Source: Planctomycetota bacterium (GTDB lineage: Bacteria; Planctomycetota; UBA8742; UBA2392). From it: a DNA stretch of 64,000 bases. Below, in pieces: positions 49,001 to 57,742 of the stretch; within the stretch, counting starts at the first letter, position 1; the number at the start of each line of letters is the position of its first letter. The translations under genes and the position numbers were made by a program. The notes under the pieces were generated by a model. The model saw only the letters and a list, made by a program, of their open reading frames with translations. It had not been told where the DNA came from and did not search any database. The DNA is taken from positions 26,045 to 90,044 of the forward strand of contig JACKIE010000012.1 of the NCBI GenBank assembly GCA_020638635.1, in the 5' to 3' direction.

Positions 49001-51350
49001 ATTGCCACGCGGTGCGGTTCAGCAGGGGGCTTACCTGCGCGACTCGCCGGCCAAGCGCGTCATATTCGGTTTCCCAGGTCACCGTCTCGACCGGGGCAGC
49101 CGCTGCCGCGTCGCTGGTTTCACCCAGCACGCGGCCGGCAAGGTCGAACGCGCGCGTGGTCTCAACCCAGGTGGCGGCCATGTCCGCTGCCTCTTTCCCG
49201 AACGAGTTGGGGTCGTCGTAGTTCGTCGGCTCGGGAGGAACGGCGCCGTCCGAAGCGACGTACTTGCGCCAGGTCCGCACTTCGTTTCCGCTGGGATCGA
49301 AGTAGCGGCACGTCTCGGCCCGTCCGGTCCCGGCCACGACCGGGCCCAGCTCATGCCAGCGCTGGCCCAGCGCGTTGACTTGCCAGGAAAGCTTGAATGC
49401 CTCGGGATCCGCGCCTTGCTCAAGCGCGGCTGGTGGGTATTGACCTGTCAATATGCCGCTCTTGTCATACTCGAGGCGTTCGACCAGGTCAGCGCTTCCA
49501 GTATCGCGGGCGATCTCATAAAGGAAGCCCTCCTGGTCGCCGCTGCTGTAGTAGCTGCGCGACTCAATGCCTCCCTCCGGATCCACGGTTTCGATCAGCC
49601 GACCGAACTGGTCATGGGTGTAGTGCGTCTCATACACGACCGTCTGGATGGAGCCGTCGGGCAGCCGCACTGTGACCTGTGGCGAGCGCTTCAAGGTCAT
49701 GCAGCCGGCGCCCGGGGCGTCGGGATCGCCGGTCGTGTCGAACGCGAATTGCCACGTCGTGGTATGGCCGCGCGCCGATGTCGCGCCGCGCACCTGCTGG
49801 AAGAAGGGCTCGTAACACCAGCTGCATACGATGTCGGCCTGCCCGACATCGGAAGAGATGCGTCGAAGCCGCAGTAGATTGCCGGCCGCCAGCGGGTCCG
49901 GATTTTCCGTGAACACGACGAAGGGAGTGCCCTCACCCCAGCCGTGTTGAACGAGGTCCGCGCCGACGACGGTGATTGTGTCTTCCGTGTTGTCAGCAAC
50001 CTCGTAGTAGCGTGCCTGTGCCTGGGTGGCGCCCAGCCGCACGTAGCCGCCGGTGAACGCCCCGGCCTCCCACCCGGCGTCCGCCCGGGTGAGCAGGCTG
50101 CCGATGACTTCGGTAACCTCGCCAAGCGCGAGCTTGGCGGCGACCGGGTAGCTGAACTCTTCGCGGCTGCCGCCGGGGTAGGTCCGCAGGACCAGTTCAT
50201 GACCGCTGCTGTAACCCGAGTCCGTAACGAAACCGGCCGGGTCTGCTGCTCTCAGCGCAGCGCCGGTCTGAGCCACGTAATCGTGGTCCAGCGGCTCATC
50301 CAGCGAGACTTCCCAGAATCCCGTAAACTGCTGGACGCGGACAGCGTGGCCGAAGCCATCGAGCGTGTGGTCGGCTCGCACGCCGCACGGATCGATGTGG
50401 CGAACCAGAGGGCGTTCGATGGCGTCCAGCGTGTAGCGCAGCCGGTGCCAGCAGTTCGCGTCGCCATCACGGAAACCGATGACCCGGCCGCCGGAGTCAT
50501 ACACGACTTCGATGCGTGCTGGGCCATGGGTCGGCGCCTGGTTGGGGTCGATCACCCGGACAAGGCGGCCGGCGGCATCGTAGTCATATTCGCGGCGCAC
50601 CCGGTTGCCATGCGCGTCGTTGTAGCGGGCGGTTTCCGGCAGTTTGACGCACGTGAGTCGGCCTTCGGCGTCATACTCATACGCAACACTCCGGGCGTTC
50701 CGCGTGCCGGTCTGCCAGACGCGGTCGATCAGCTGGGTAATGCGCCCGTTGCCGTCGTATGCAAATTCCCACAGGAAGCCGCGGTCGTCGGTCACCGAGG
50801 CAAGACGGTGGCCGGTATCGTACTGCAGCGAGACGCAGTTTCCGTTGCGGTCGGCTATCGCCGCGAGCTGGCCGTCGGAGTTGAAGTCCAGTCGCGTGCC
50901 GTCGGCGCGGCGCAGGTGCACGCGCTCCGTGCTTTCATCCCAGGAAGCCTTCACGTAGACGCCGGGAGGCGCCTGGTAGTCTCCGTCATGCAGCACGAAC
51001 AGGTGCAGGAATCCTTGCGCGTCGTGCCAATGCAGGTCTCCGGTGTCGGCGTCGCGCCAGGCCGCCTGCAGATACTCGCAGGTCCAGCCCTTCCCGAGCG
51101 GGCCGTCGAACTGCATGTCGCTGCGGTAGACGCGGCGCATGCTTAGGCCCATCACGCGGCCGGCGGTGGCCAGGTCGAGCTGTTCGTGCGCGAACGAGCC
51201 GTTGGCCAGCCGGACGCCGGGCCCGACCTCGGCCGCGTTGCGGTGCGGCACGGCCGGGTCTACCTCGCGCTGGCCGACGTGAAGCTCGGCAGCGCCGAGG
51301 ACGGGAACAAGCAGCAGGAAGAGGCAGGCGGTGAATGCGTAAACTGACAT
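45873..51350 (-). CDS. Rhs/YD-repeat secreted protein, C-terminally short
   Basis: An 1825-residue exported protein. The signal peptide ends near residue 20, followed by a DUF6531-like start (GKGWTCEY) and dozens of YD repeats of the type YDYDAAGRLVRVID. These build the hollow Rhs shell that encloses a polymorphic toxin or adhesin tip. The core ends with YDPRVGRW near residue 1760. The usual DPLG...NLYGYV motif and toxin domain are absent; instead ~60 Pro/Gly/Ala/Cys-rich residues follow. The last 42 codons are antisense to the CARF-like gene. The original end may thus be lost and the stop fortuitous. There is no immunity gene candidate adjacent. GGAG precedes ATG 51350. Confidence 0.88.
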   Translation of the reverse strand: MSVYAFTACLFLLLVPVLGAAELHVGQREVDPAVPHRNAAEVGPGVRLANGSFAHEQLDLATAGRVMGLSMRRVYRSDMQFDGPLGKGWTCEYLQAAWRDADTGDLHWHDAQGFLHLFVLHDGDYQAPPGVYVKASWDESTERVHLRRADGTRLDFNSDGQLAAIADRNGNCVSLQYDTGHRLASVTDDRGFLWEFAYDGNGRITQLIDRVWQTGTRNARSVAYEYDAEGRLTCVKLPETARYNDAHGNRVRREYDYDAAGRLVRVIDPNQAPTHGPARIEVVYDSGGRVIGFRDGDANCWHRLRYTLDAIERPLVRHIDPCGVRADHTLDGFGHAVRVQQFTGFWEVSLDEPLDHDYVAQTGAALRAADPAGFVTDSGYSSGHELVLRTYPGGSREEFSYPVAAKLALGEVTEVIGSLLTRADAGWEAGAFTGGYVRLGATQAQARYYEVADNTEDTITVVGADLVQHGWGEGTPFVVFTENPDPLAAGNLLRLRRISSDVGQADIVCSWCYEPFFQQVRGATSARGHTTTWQFAFDTTGDPDAPGAGCMTLKRSPQVTVRLPDGSIQTVVYETHYTHDQFGRLIETVDPEGGIESRSYYSSGDQEGFLYEIARDTGSADLVERLEYDKSGILTGQYPPAALEQGADPEAFKLSWQVNALGQRWHELGPVVAGTGRAETCRYFDPSGNEVRTWRKYVASDGAVPPEPTNYDDPNSFGKEAADMAATWVETTRAFDLAGRVLGETSDAAAAAPVETVTWETEYDALGRRVAQVSPLLNRTAWQYDERGLLWRRIEGAGSAVEGIYEHDYDLDGRLAAERTPLGHATLHAHDGHGREVSVIDPGGHSRSLEWDEGGNLAAESVVAAGGAVLSRFSWSYDELDRRCLQQRLARNTSGDAIGDGFETTRLTMDGRGAIVALNDGPGRTCTFEHDAAGRLVRRVDPAGNEVLFTLNAAGLPLHVEYRDFNQSSGALETAQWEADYNAHGLVVAVRNRRHQGTGFNTEQTFEWDGWGRLVRACDAAEGAVEHRYDLRSRHTLRGELPGGGQYFSSSGDEWDRDDRRVCTSESEPQSGTTRETRFTYDSRGRLTGVQRPDETVIGLEWDSDSNLASWLDETGTTVTQLHDGRGLLLQRDIALAGGTAGSTRETWQYDGAGRLTSADSLHDGQFSAHTSWTWNTLHRPEASTLALVQGEVGLGSWTVGTTYNVHGDAVSLDFSDNGSLSFTRDTLSRVAGIIDVSTGATLAECKWAGEARPVLHTLGNGSQTSFSYDLGFEGSPRRVAHTRGVQVLWGIERRRDVRGLPVRERREHEGGSGRTWLHDQAQRLTRICMGAELGGAALDAAGEPVAFGMSRELQLDAFGSRIGESAVRDTAQDGQVMRLQAYAQAAGGCSRYASADGLEFAHDAAGRVTQDAAAELWFTHDYRGRTVAFDGTQSVAVPLRRLRHDALGRRVLEDEYEGGVLVSRTVLLYGAGDDATPIEEILLDASGVEVGRVQYARSSRNILAERVDGTWRYRHHDQDGSLIGLTDQAGARIAEFDYLPFGAPVRRGILYDAPEGSELTAQADTPEPGVTRIQVTPAGMNAGALAGRELAISLPAAFLAGAVLDNTAGTLDVSDPQGLIADAVQSLGARFVVFEARLSAGESAWSYDPTTDTSTLSVPGAGFSPWLRGGWLTPDVSRPAHLEISEVDPQGEWLTVRGRATSAAGARYRALPPLGVSEAGYDMDPGARYLFRGWRYDRATREGGSCRFGSYEADGRRYDPRVGRWCVPREGYSFAPWGRLADITPPGGAPGCCGTWSPNPACPAATPGPRASRCAVPTPPGWSG

Positions 51351-51500
51351 AGACGACTCCGATCTGTGAACAGGACCGGAAGAAGCCTATGGCTTGGATG
51401 CGCTCCACGGCGGGCTTGCGGGGCGACGGTGCGCGGAATGCCGCGCGTCAGGAAATGTGACGTGGCAACGTTGCGCGCTGAATTCTGCGCAAACAGGCAG

Positions 51501-51520
51501 ACCCGGCTTGTCGGCCGGGT
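51501..51520. terminator. Short GC hairpin downstream of the 94-residue protein gene
   Basis: Arms ACCCGGC (51501-51507) and GCCGGGT (51514-51520). It lies in the 252-bp gap between the Rhs start and the stop of the 94-residue gene and may end that transcript on the minus strand. No other feature is seen in this gap. Confidence 0.4.
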
Positions 51521-51602
51521 CGTTCATTTTGAGGTTTTGCGTGTTCTGCGCGCCGAAATGTTGTCACATCAGTGACATTTGTGCGGGCGCTTGAAACCGG
51601 TT

Positions 51603-51887
51603 TTACTCGCGTTCCAGCTTGTCGGCGATGCGGCGCAGGGCTTCGGCGATCGACTTGCGGTCGCGCTCCAGGTCGTGCTCGAGGATCTGCACGGCCGTCC
51701 AGATCACTTCCGATTCCCAGTTGCCGCCGCTGAAGATCACGCTGCCGGAGCCGGAGCTGGTGTGCAGCCCGCGGTCCGGGTGGCGCAGGTCAACGCGCAC
51801 TTCAAGCTGCAGAGCGCCCAGTGTGCCGTGCAGGTCGGAAGGCGGGCTGTACGGGAACTTGCGGGTGGGTCGAGTGCGGATTTCCAT
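51603..51887 (-). CDS. 94-residue hypothetical protein
   Basis: A small soluble protein. An N-terminal strand-rich half (LGALQLEVRVDLR) is followed by VIFSGGNWESEVIWTAVQILEHDL and a charged C-terminal helix ending in ADKLERE. I do not recognise a family. GGGAGG stands 11 bases before ATG 51887, which supports translation. It lies between the Rhs start and a tRNA-Met gene, all on the minus strand. Confidence 0.6.
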   Translation of the reverse strand: MEIRTRPTRKFPYSPPSDLHGTLGALQLEVRVDLRHPDRGLHTSSGSGSVIFSGGNWESEVIWTAVQILEHDLERDRKSIAEALRRIADKLERE

Positions 51888-52075
51888 GCTGCGTAGCCTC
51901 CCTGAGGTGACGGGTGCGCCCAGCCCCGTTTATCTGGCGCAGGCTCCGGCTGGATTAAGTTTTCGTCAAGGCCGTGTTAATCCACTGGGCATGGCGGCGC
52001 CGCGGGGTTCGACGTGCGCTCGAAACACCGACGGCCGCACCACCCGTGGGCAGCGCGGCCGTTACTGTGTTCTGG

Positions 52076-52149
52076 TAGCTGGGGCGGGAGTCGAACCCGC
52101 GACCTTAGGGTTATGAATCCTATGCTCTAACCACCTGAGCTACCCAGCC
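52076..52149 (-). tRNA. tRNA-Met(CAT)
   Basis: A 74-nt tRNA with acceptor GGCTGGG/CCCAGCT (G1-U72 wobble) and discriminator A. The D arm is GCTC...GAGC, the anticodon loop is TTCATAA with anticodon CAT, and the T arm is GCGGG/CCCGC. CCA is encoded at 52073-52075. The last anticodon-stem pair is an A-C mismatch. Elongator Met is the likeliest reading; tRNA-Ile(CAT) is not excluded. Confidence 0.88.
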
Positions 52150-52198
52150 GTGGATTCGCGCTAAACGTAGCAACCCGCATTGCCGGTGCAAGTGCCGG

Positions 52199-53614
52199 TC
52201 AGGGCGCGTTGGAGCCGGGCTGCGCGGGCGCTTCCTTAACGGTGGGCGGTTGCTGCTGCCGGTCCGCGCTGCCGGTGATCGCCGCCGCGCCGCCCAGGCC
52301 GATGGCCGCCAGCAGGCTGCCCCACCGGATCACCCGCGCCAGCACACTGCCCACGGGCGCAAGCATCTTGAACACCAGCCCCAGGAACTCCTTGCGGCCC
52401 AGGCTCTCGTACTTGGTCTGCAGGTAATCCAACTGCTGCAGCGCGAGCTGCATCTTGAGCTGGACCTGGATGCGCTGGATGTCGTCCTCAATGCCCGGCA
52501 CGTCTTTCATGGTGCCAAGTTTCTCGCGCGACTGCCGATAGCTTGCCTCCAGCTCTTCGATCGCTCCGAACACCTGCCCCCGCAACTCGCCGCGCACAGC
52601 GCTCCAGGTCATGCCGAAGGCGCTGCTCAGCAGCAGCACCAGCAGGATCAATCCAGCGCCGTCGGTCCAGGTACTCTTGGTGTAGAACATGTAGGCGGCG
52701 TGAATCAGGCCGAAGAAGAACACCAGGCTGCCGGCCTGTGCGGTCACGTTGAAGAGCGGGCGGTACTGCCGTTCCGTGAGCACCAGGTCCACGGAGTCCT
52801 TGAAGTCGTGGCGCTTCATGATGCTGCGCACCACGAGTGCACCGGAGATCATCAGATAGCAGTAGTAGCCGTACATCAGCCACTCGAAGATCCATAGCAT
52901 CAGCAGAAACCATGCCTCGGCGTTGCGTCCCGTTGTGTCGATCTTCTGCACATAGGCGGACGTTGCCCCAAACATGGTCTGGTAGAAATCAACCGAGGTG
53001 GCGAAGTGGATGATCTCCCAGGCAATGAACGGCAACGCCAGCCCGAAGGCCATGAAGTTGACGCGGTTACCCAAGAACCAGCGCTTGTACTCATCCAGTT
53101 CAGACTGCCGCACATCCAGGTGCACGAAGGCGCGGTCGAAGTTGCGGCTGTAAATGCCCTTGAACAGCCGCAGGCACACGAAGTGCACAAGCAGCAGCAA
53201 CGGCTGCAACTGCCACTGGCGGTCCTTGATGAACTGCCAGATCTCATGCCCGATGTTCTCGAACCCCAGCACCGACAGGCGCAGCGTCAGCCCGATCAGC
53301 CACACCACCGTGCAGGTGACGAACCCGGCAATGAAATAGCGCGACACGCGGCCGGGCAGCAGCCGGTCAAGCCACCAGCTGTTCTTGACCTGCCGAAAGT
53401 TGGAGGGGTCGAACACATCGGCGTCGGGGTCGCGCTCGCGGCGGCTGCCCCGGAACGCGGTTTCCACCAGTTTGATGCCCGCGCGCATCACGGGCCCGGT
53501 GTCTTTGGACGGGCCTTCTTCCGCGGCCTGCCTCGGTTTATCCACGAGCGTGCCCCCCACCTCCTGCAGCATGCGGGTCTCGCGCGTTTCGTCGTGGCTG
53601 CCGCCTTCACTCAT
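52199..53614 (-). CDS. Polytopic membrane protein coupled to a Tricorn-like protease
   Basis: A 471-residue protein with a long charged N-terminus (about 90 residues). Hydrophobic segments lie near 93-112, 140-158, 190-208, 245-268, 300-320 and 325-345. A coiled-coil stretch (about 350-410) follows, then a final membrane segment (about 435-455). I do not recognise a family. Its ATG overlaps the stop of the upstream protease gene (ATGA), so the two are translationally coupled. A role in anchoring or regulating the protease is a guess from position. Confidence 0.75.
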   Translation of the reverse strand: MSEGGSHDETRETRMLQEVGGTLVDKPRQAAEEGPSKDTGPVMRAGIKLVETAFRGSRRERDPDADVFDPSNFRQVKNSWWLDRLLPGRVSRYFIAGFVTCTVVWLIGLTLRLSVLGFENIGHEIWQFIKDRQWQLQPLLLLVHFVCLRLFKGIYSRNFDRAFVHLDVRQSELDEYKRWFLGNRVNFMAFGLALPFIAWEIIHFATSVDFYQTMFGATSAYVQKIDTTGRNAEAWFLLMLWIFEWLMYGYYCYLMISGALVVRSIMKRHDFKDSVDLVLTERQYRPLFNVTAQAGSLVFFFGLIHAAYMFYTKSTWTDGAGLILLVLLLSSAFGMTWSAVRGELRGQVFGAIEELEASYRQSREKLGTMKDVPGIEDDIQRIQVQLKMQLALQQLDYLQTKYESLGRKEFLGLVFKMLAPVGSVLARVIRWGSLLAAIGLGGAAAITGSADRQQQPPTVKEAPAQPGSNAP

Positions 53615-56514
53615 TTGCCGCTTTCCTGGCGGACCGGCAGCTCGGACAGGATCACGCGCACGGCCTCTTCCAGTTGCGGGTCGGCGTCGGTTACGCGATC
53701 GCGCGCGCTGACCTCAACCCGCACGTCGGGACGCACGCCGTCGTTCTCGAGGTTGCGTTTGCCGTCCATGCTGAAATAGCCCTCCGTGGGCACGCCGAAG
53801 TAGCTGCCGTCGGCCAGGCGGTCCCAGGCCGTGCCGATCACGTTGCCCGGCGTGCGCTCGCCCACCACCTTGCCGCGGCCGGTGGTCTTGATCGCCCAGG
53901 GGAAGCACTCGCCGCCGCTGTTGCTGTACTCGTTGCACATCACGGTAACGGGCTTGTCCCAATACAGGCGCGGCTGCTTCCACTCGGGGCGCGTTCGCGG
54001 TTTGATTTGCAGGTATGGCTTGGCCATCAGGAGGTCCATGATCTGCATATAGCTGAGACCGCCGCTGTTCCAGCGCGAATCTATGATCAGCCCCTCGGCT
54101 TTCTCGGCCTCGGGCGTGGCCAGCAGGTTCTGGAACTTCTGCAGGTTGGAGTCGTTCATCGCGGTCAGGTGGATGTACAGCACGCGCCCGCCACTGAGCT
54201 CTGAGACCTTGGCGCTGCGCTCGGTGATCTTCGCCTGGTAGCGGCGCGCACCCGCCTGCTGGGCGGTTTCCGCGCGCACGACCACTTCGCGTGCGAGATT
54301 CAACGAGCCGTCGGGGCTTACCCACAGCTTCAGCCCGTAGCCGCTCTTCCACAGGTCGAAGCGCGCCCACACGTTCTCGTCTTTGCCGAACTGCCTGCCG
54401 CCCAGCGCCACGATGTAGTCGCCCTTGCGCACCCACACCTGGTCCAGTGGCCCGCCGTTTTCCAGCCTGTCCACGCGCATGGCCTGCCTGCCGTCGTTCA
54501 TCACCACCGGCTTGAGCAGCGCCCCCAGCTCGGCCGTGGCGACCTTGCCCGAGCCGCTTGCGCGCCCGCCGACGCCGAGGTGGCTGGCGCTGAGCTCGCC
54601 GATCGCCATCCAGATGTAGTAGTAGCATTCCTCGATGGTGCGGCAGCGTTCCACAAGCGGCAGGTATTTATCCTTGATGGCCGGCCAGTCGGCGCCATGG
54701 AAATCGGCCGTGTAGAAGCGGGTGTTGATCATGTCCCAGGCCTCGTTGAACAGCTGCACGCGCTCCGCGGCAAGGTCCACGGTCTCGTGCGCGACCACGG
54801 GCAGGTCGCGTGCGTCCAGCACCTGGCGCGGTGCGGGCAGGGTCTTCAGCTTGCCCCCCGAGGCGAAGACTACGCGCGCGCCGTCCAGCGTCTCGCTGGG
54901 CGAATTCGCGGCGCCCGCCAGCAGTACCGCGCCGCCGCCCGCGGGCGTGGTGACGTAGATGCTGGTGGTGCTTTCGCCGGAGGCGTAGCGCTCATAGTAG
55001 AGAATGCTGCCGTCGCGGCTGAACACCGGCGACTGCTCGACATCCGGGCCGCCGGTCACGAAGCGCTGGTTGCGCCCGTCGGCGTCCATCAGCCAGATGT
55101 CCGCCGTGCCGCGCCTCGCGCTGTCGAAGGCGATCAGCTTCCCGTCCGGGCTGAAGCTTGGGTCGTCGTCTGATTCCGGGCTGGTGGTCAATTGCACGGC
55201 CGGCGAGCCGTCTATGCGCTTGAGCCACACGTCGCGGTTGCCGCTGCGCTCGCTGCAGAACACCAGGGCGCTGCCGTCGGGCGACCAGTTATGGAAGAAG
55301 TCGTCCTTGGGGTCCGTGGTCACGCGCGAGGGCTCGCCGCCGTTGACGCTCACGATCCACAGGTCGCTGTTGCCCGAGCGCCTGGACTGGAAGGCGATCA
55401 GCCGGCCGTCGGGGCTGAGGCGCGGGCGGCTGTCGCCCTTGCCGGGCTCGGTCACGCGGCGCGCCTCGCCGCCGTCCGGGTTGCAGACCCAGATCGCGCC
55501 GCGCAGCTCAAAGGCCAGCAGCTTGCCGTTGTCGGCAAGGTGCGGGTTCTCCATGCCGCTGGTGAAGGTGCGTTCCTCGGTTTGCGGGCCGCGCGGGTCC
55601 TGGTCGATCGTCAGCTTGATCAGCTCGCCGCCTGCTTCGCCGGTCAGCAGCGCGTCCGTGCGCGCGCGGTACAGGTAGTGCATGCGCTGGAAGACCAGCC
55701 ACTCGCCGCCCGCGGAGACGCTGACTTCATCGGCGCCGACATCGGTAAAATTCGAAAGCTGGCGAGGCTCCTCGCCGGGGCCGTCCAGAACCATGAACTG
55801 GAAGTGCCGCTCCAGCTCGCGCGTGAACAGCAGGCGCCCGTCGGGCAGCAGCGCGGCGTTGCGGTCGTTGCCCTCGAACTCGGTGAGGCGGCCGGGCAAT
55901 TCGTAGCCCTCGCGCAGCAAATAGATTTCCTCGTTGGCTGAGCCCTTGTAGCCGCGTCGGTAGCGGTTGACAGCGCCGGAACAATAAGCCACGTCGCCGT
56001 CGCGGATGCTGACGTCGCCGGCCTCGAAGTTGTCCTCCAGCACCAGCTCTTCGGTGCCGCCGGCCGCGGGCACGCGCCACAGGGCGTGCTTGTCGATGCG
56101 CGTGCTGGTGAAGTACAGCCACTCGCCGTCGCCCGAGAAGCCCGCAACGTAATCGTGTGCGCTGTGCCAGGTAAGCTGGCGCGGCACGCCGCCGCGCACG
56201 TCCATGAGGTACAGGTTGTAGTTGCCGTCGCGGTCGCTGCTGAAGGCGATGCGACCGCCGTCGGGTGAAAGTTTCGGAAAGCTGTCACAGGCCTCGTGCA
56301 GCGTAAGCTGTGTCGCCGCGCCGCCCTCGGCATCCCAGCGCCAGATGTCGCCCCACAAGCTGAACACCACCAGCTTGCCGTCGTTCGAGATGTCCGGGCG
56401 CCGCGCGCCGGGCTCGCCGTTGGATGGGTTGTAAATCGGCTCGGGTTTCGGCTTTTCCTGCGCGGTCAGGGGCGTGAGCAGCAGGCAGAGCAGAATTGCG
56501 CTGGCGTACTTCAT
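53611..56514 (-). CDS. Tricorn-like S41 peptidase with beta-propeller and PDZ domain
   Basis: A 967-residue exported protease. A signal peptide (about 1-18) is followed by a long WD/PD40-type beta-propeller (about 35-560) with repeated SPDG..IAF.S.R.G..DLW patterns. Then come a C1-like helical region, a PDZ domain (about 690-770), and the S41 core with MCNEYSNSGGECF. Ser866 aligns with the Tricorn nucleophile. It probably digests peptides in the periplasm. The length and layout match tricorn-type S41 proteases of Planctomycetota and Acidobacteriota. GGAGA precedes ATG 56514; the next gene on the strand overlaps its stop. Confidence 0.9.
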   Translation of the reverse strand: MKYASAILLCLLLTPLTAQEKPKPEPIYNPSNGEPGARRPDISNDGKLVVFSLWGDIWRWDAEGGAATQLTLHEACDSFPKLSPDGGRIAFSSDRDGNYNLYLMDVRGGVPRQLTWHSAHDYVAGFSGDGEWLYFTSTRIDKHALWRVPAAGGTEELVLEDNFEAGDVSIRDGDVAYCSGAVNRYRRGYKGSANEEIYLLREGYELPGRLTEFEGNDRNAALLPDGRLLFTRELERHFQFMVLDGPGEEPRQLSNFTDVGADEVSVSAGGEWLVFQRMHYLYRARTDALLTGEAGGELIKLTIDQDPRGPQTEERTFTSGMENPHLADNGKLLAFELRGAIWVCNPDGGEARRVTEPGKGDSRPRLSPDGRLIAFQSRRSGNSDLWIVSVNGGEPSRVTTDPKDDFFHNWSPDGSALVFCSERSGNRDVWLKRIDGSPAVQLTTSPESDDDPSFSPDGKLIAFDSARRGTADIWLMDADGRNQRFVTGGPDVEQSPVFSRDGSILYYERYASGESTTSIYVTTPAGGGAVLLAGAANSPSETLDGARVVFASGGKLKTLPAPRQVLDARDLPVVAHETVDLAAERVQLFNEAWDMINTRFYTADFHGADWPAIKDKYLPLVERCRTIEECYYYIWMAIGELSASHLGVGGRASGSGKVATAELGALLKPVVMNDGRQAMRVDRLENGGPLDQVWVRKGDYIVALGGRQFGKDENVWARFDLWKSGYGLKLWVSPDGSLNLAREVVVRAETAQQAGARRYQAKITERSAKVSELSGGRVLYIHLTAMNDSNLQKFQNLLATPEAEKAEGLIIDSRWNSGGLSYMQIMDLLMAKPYLQIKPRTRPEWKQPRLYWDKPVTVMCNEYSNSGGECFPWAIKTTGRGKVVGERTPGNVIGTAWDRLADGSYFGVPTEGYFSMDGKRNLENDGVRPDVRVEVSARDRVTDADPQLEEAVRVILSELPVRQESGK

Positions 56515-56609
56515 TGTTCAGTCTCCGTTCGGCAGCCAGCATGATGCCAAGAATCCGCCTTCCGCGCTCTTTCGTTTACGCCTTCATTGCGCCCTGCTAG
56601 GCTTCAGCC

Positions 56610-57143
56610 ATGAAGACTGGAAGCGCAATCGCGGGCTGCATGGCCATGCTGGCGGCCGTCATTCTGCTGTGGCTAATGGACGTCAACTTCATGGGTTGGC
56701 TCGGCGCCTGGCTCGCGCCCGGTGCCGCGTGGCCTGTGGGTGTTGCGATCACGCTGGCGTTTGCCGCAGGCTTGGGTCTGCTGTGGGGCGTTTTGGCCAA
56801 GCAGCCTGCCGCCAAAAAACTGCCTCGCCCGGCCGGTGGCCTGGTCTACGGGATTGCTGTGGGGATGCTGTTCGTGTTTTTGGTGCCGCTGGTTTTGTCC
56901 GCCATCGCGGGCGACCCAAGCATGTTCGAGAGCACCGGCAGCGGATTCGACGTCTTCCCGGAAGCCTTCGGCGCTCACGCCGTGCCGGCGCTGCCCGACC
57001 TCGGCTTCGAGCCGCCCCTGGCCGCCCTGTCCGAGCGCGACTGGGTCAGTCGCGATGACTTCACCGGGCGCCTGTTGTCCTTCGGCCTGGCTTTTGCCCT
57101 GTTCGGCGTTCTGGTAGACGTGCTTTCACGCACCGGCAGGTAG
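56610..57143 (+). CDS. Membrane protein, first of two tandem paralogues
   Basis: A 177-residue protein with hydrophobic segments near 8-26, 40-60, 78-100 and 148-168. The first loop carries MDVNFMGWLGAWLAP. The same positions in the next gene read LDVNYAAWLGAWLAP, so the two arose by tandem duplication. I do not recognise the family. An extracytoplasmic loop (about 105-145) is Pro-rich and divergent between the two copies. Confidence 0.72.
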   Translation: MKTGSAIAGCMAMLAAVILLWLMDVNFMGWLGAWLAPGAAWPVGVAITLAFAAGLGLLWGVLAKQPAAKKLPRPAGGLVYGIAVGMLFVFLVPLVLSAIAGDPSMFESTGSGFDVFPEAFGAHAVPALPDLGFEPPLAALSERDWVSRDDFTGRLLSFGLAFALFGVLVDVLSRTGR

Positions 57144-57175
57144 CAGCGCTGTCTTTCTTACCTATAATGATAGTT

Positions 57176-57742
57176 ATGCCGATACCGCGCATTCTTGCGG
57201 CTGCTGTTGGCGCCCTGGTTCTGCTGCTGGCGACGCTTTGGTGCCTGGACGTAAACTATGCTGCCTGGCTTGGCGCATGGCTTGCGCCCGAAAACCAGTA
57301 TGTCTCAGGCCTCGGTGTGCTGGTGAGCTTCGGTTTCGTGGCGGCGTTTGCCTATGCGCGCTGGTTCGGCAACATGTTGCCGGGAGCGGGCCCGATTCGA
57401 GGCCTGATTTTTGGGGCCATCCTTGCGGCCGGCGCAATCTGGATTCTGCCGGCCGTGCTGAACGGCGTAGCCGGTATCGTGGGCAACACCCAAGTGGTGT
57501 TCCAGGGCCACGGCATCACGAACGACCAAGAGACCTTCAACGAAAAAATGGCCCGCACACGCGTGGAACCATGCCCGGAAATCGGCGGCCAGAAGCCGCC
57601 GTTGGCGCACTTGACCAAGGACCATCCGTGGGCGCCGGCCGACGGTTGGATCGGGCGGCTACTTCCCTTCAGCGTGGGCTTTCTTCTATATGGTTTGGTG
57701 ATTGGTGTGTTCCTCAGCGATGAAAAACGCGGAGCCTCATGA
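57176..57742 (+). CDS. Membrane protein, second tandem paralogue
   Basis: A 188-residue protein with the same four-segment layout as its upstream neighbour and the shared DVN..aWLGAWLAP motif. The large loop (about 95-155) differs and contains two Cys. ATG 57176 or ATG 57167 may be the start. A TATAAT sequence at 57163-57168 overlaps the earlier ATG, but no -35 box is visible. Its stop overlaps the start of the peptidase gene (ATGA), giving coupling. Confidence 0.72.
   Translation: MPIPRILAAAVGALVLLLATLWCLDVNYAAWLGAWLAPENQYVSGLGVLVSFGFVAAFAYARWFGNMLPGAGPIRGLIFGAILAAGAIWILPAVLNGVAGIVGNTQVVFQGHGITNDQETFNEKMARTRVEPCPEIGGQKPPLAHLTKDHPWAPADGWIGRLLPFSVGFLLYGLVIGVFLSDEKRGAS

Noticed and set aside
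51366..51594. Two overlapping plus-strand frames of 66-69 codons upstream of the Rhs gene
   Set aside because: They overlap each other in different frames, cross a hairpin and have no ribosome-binding site or recognisable composition.
57163..57168. TATAAT as a -10 promoter box
   Set aside because: No -35 box at 16-18 bases, and it overlaps a possible start codon; kept only as a remark.
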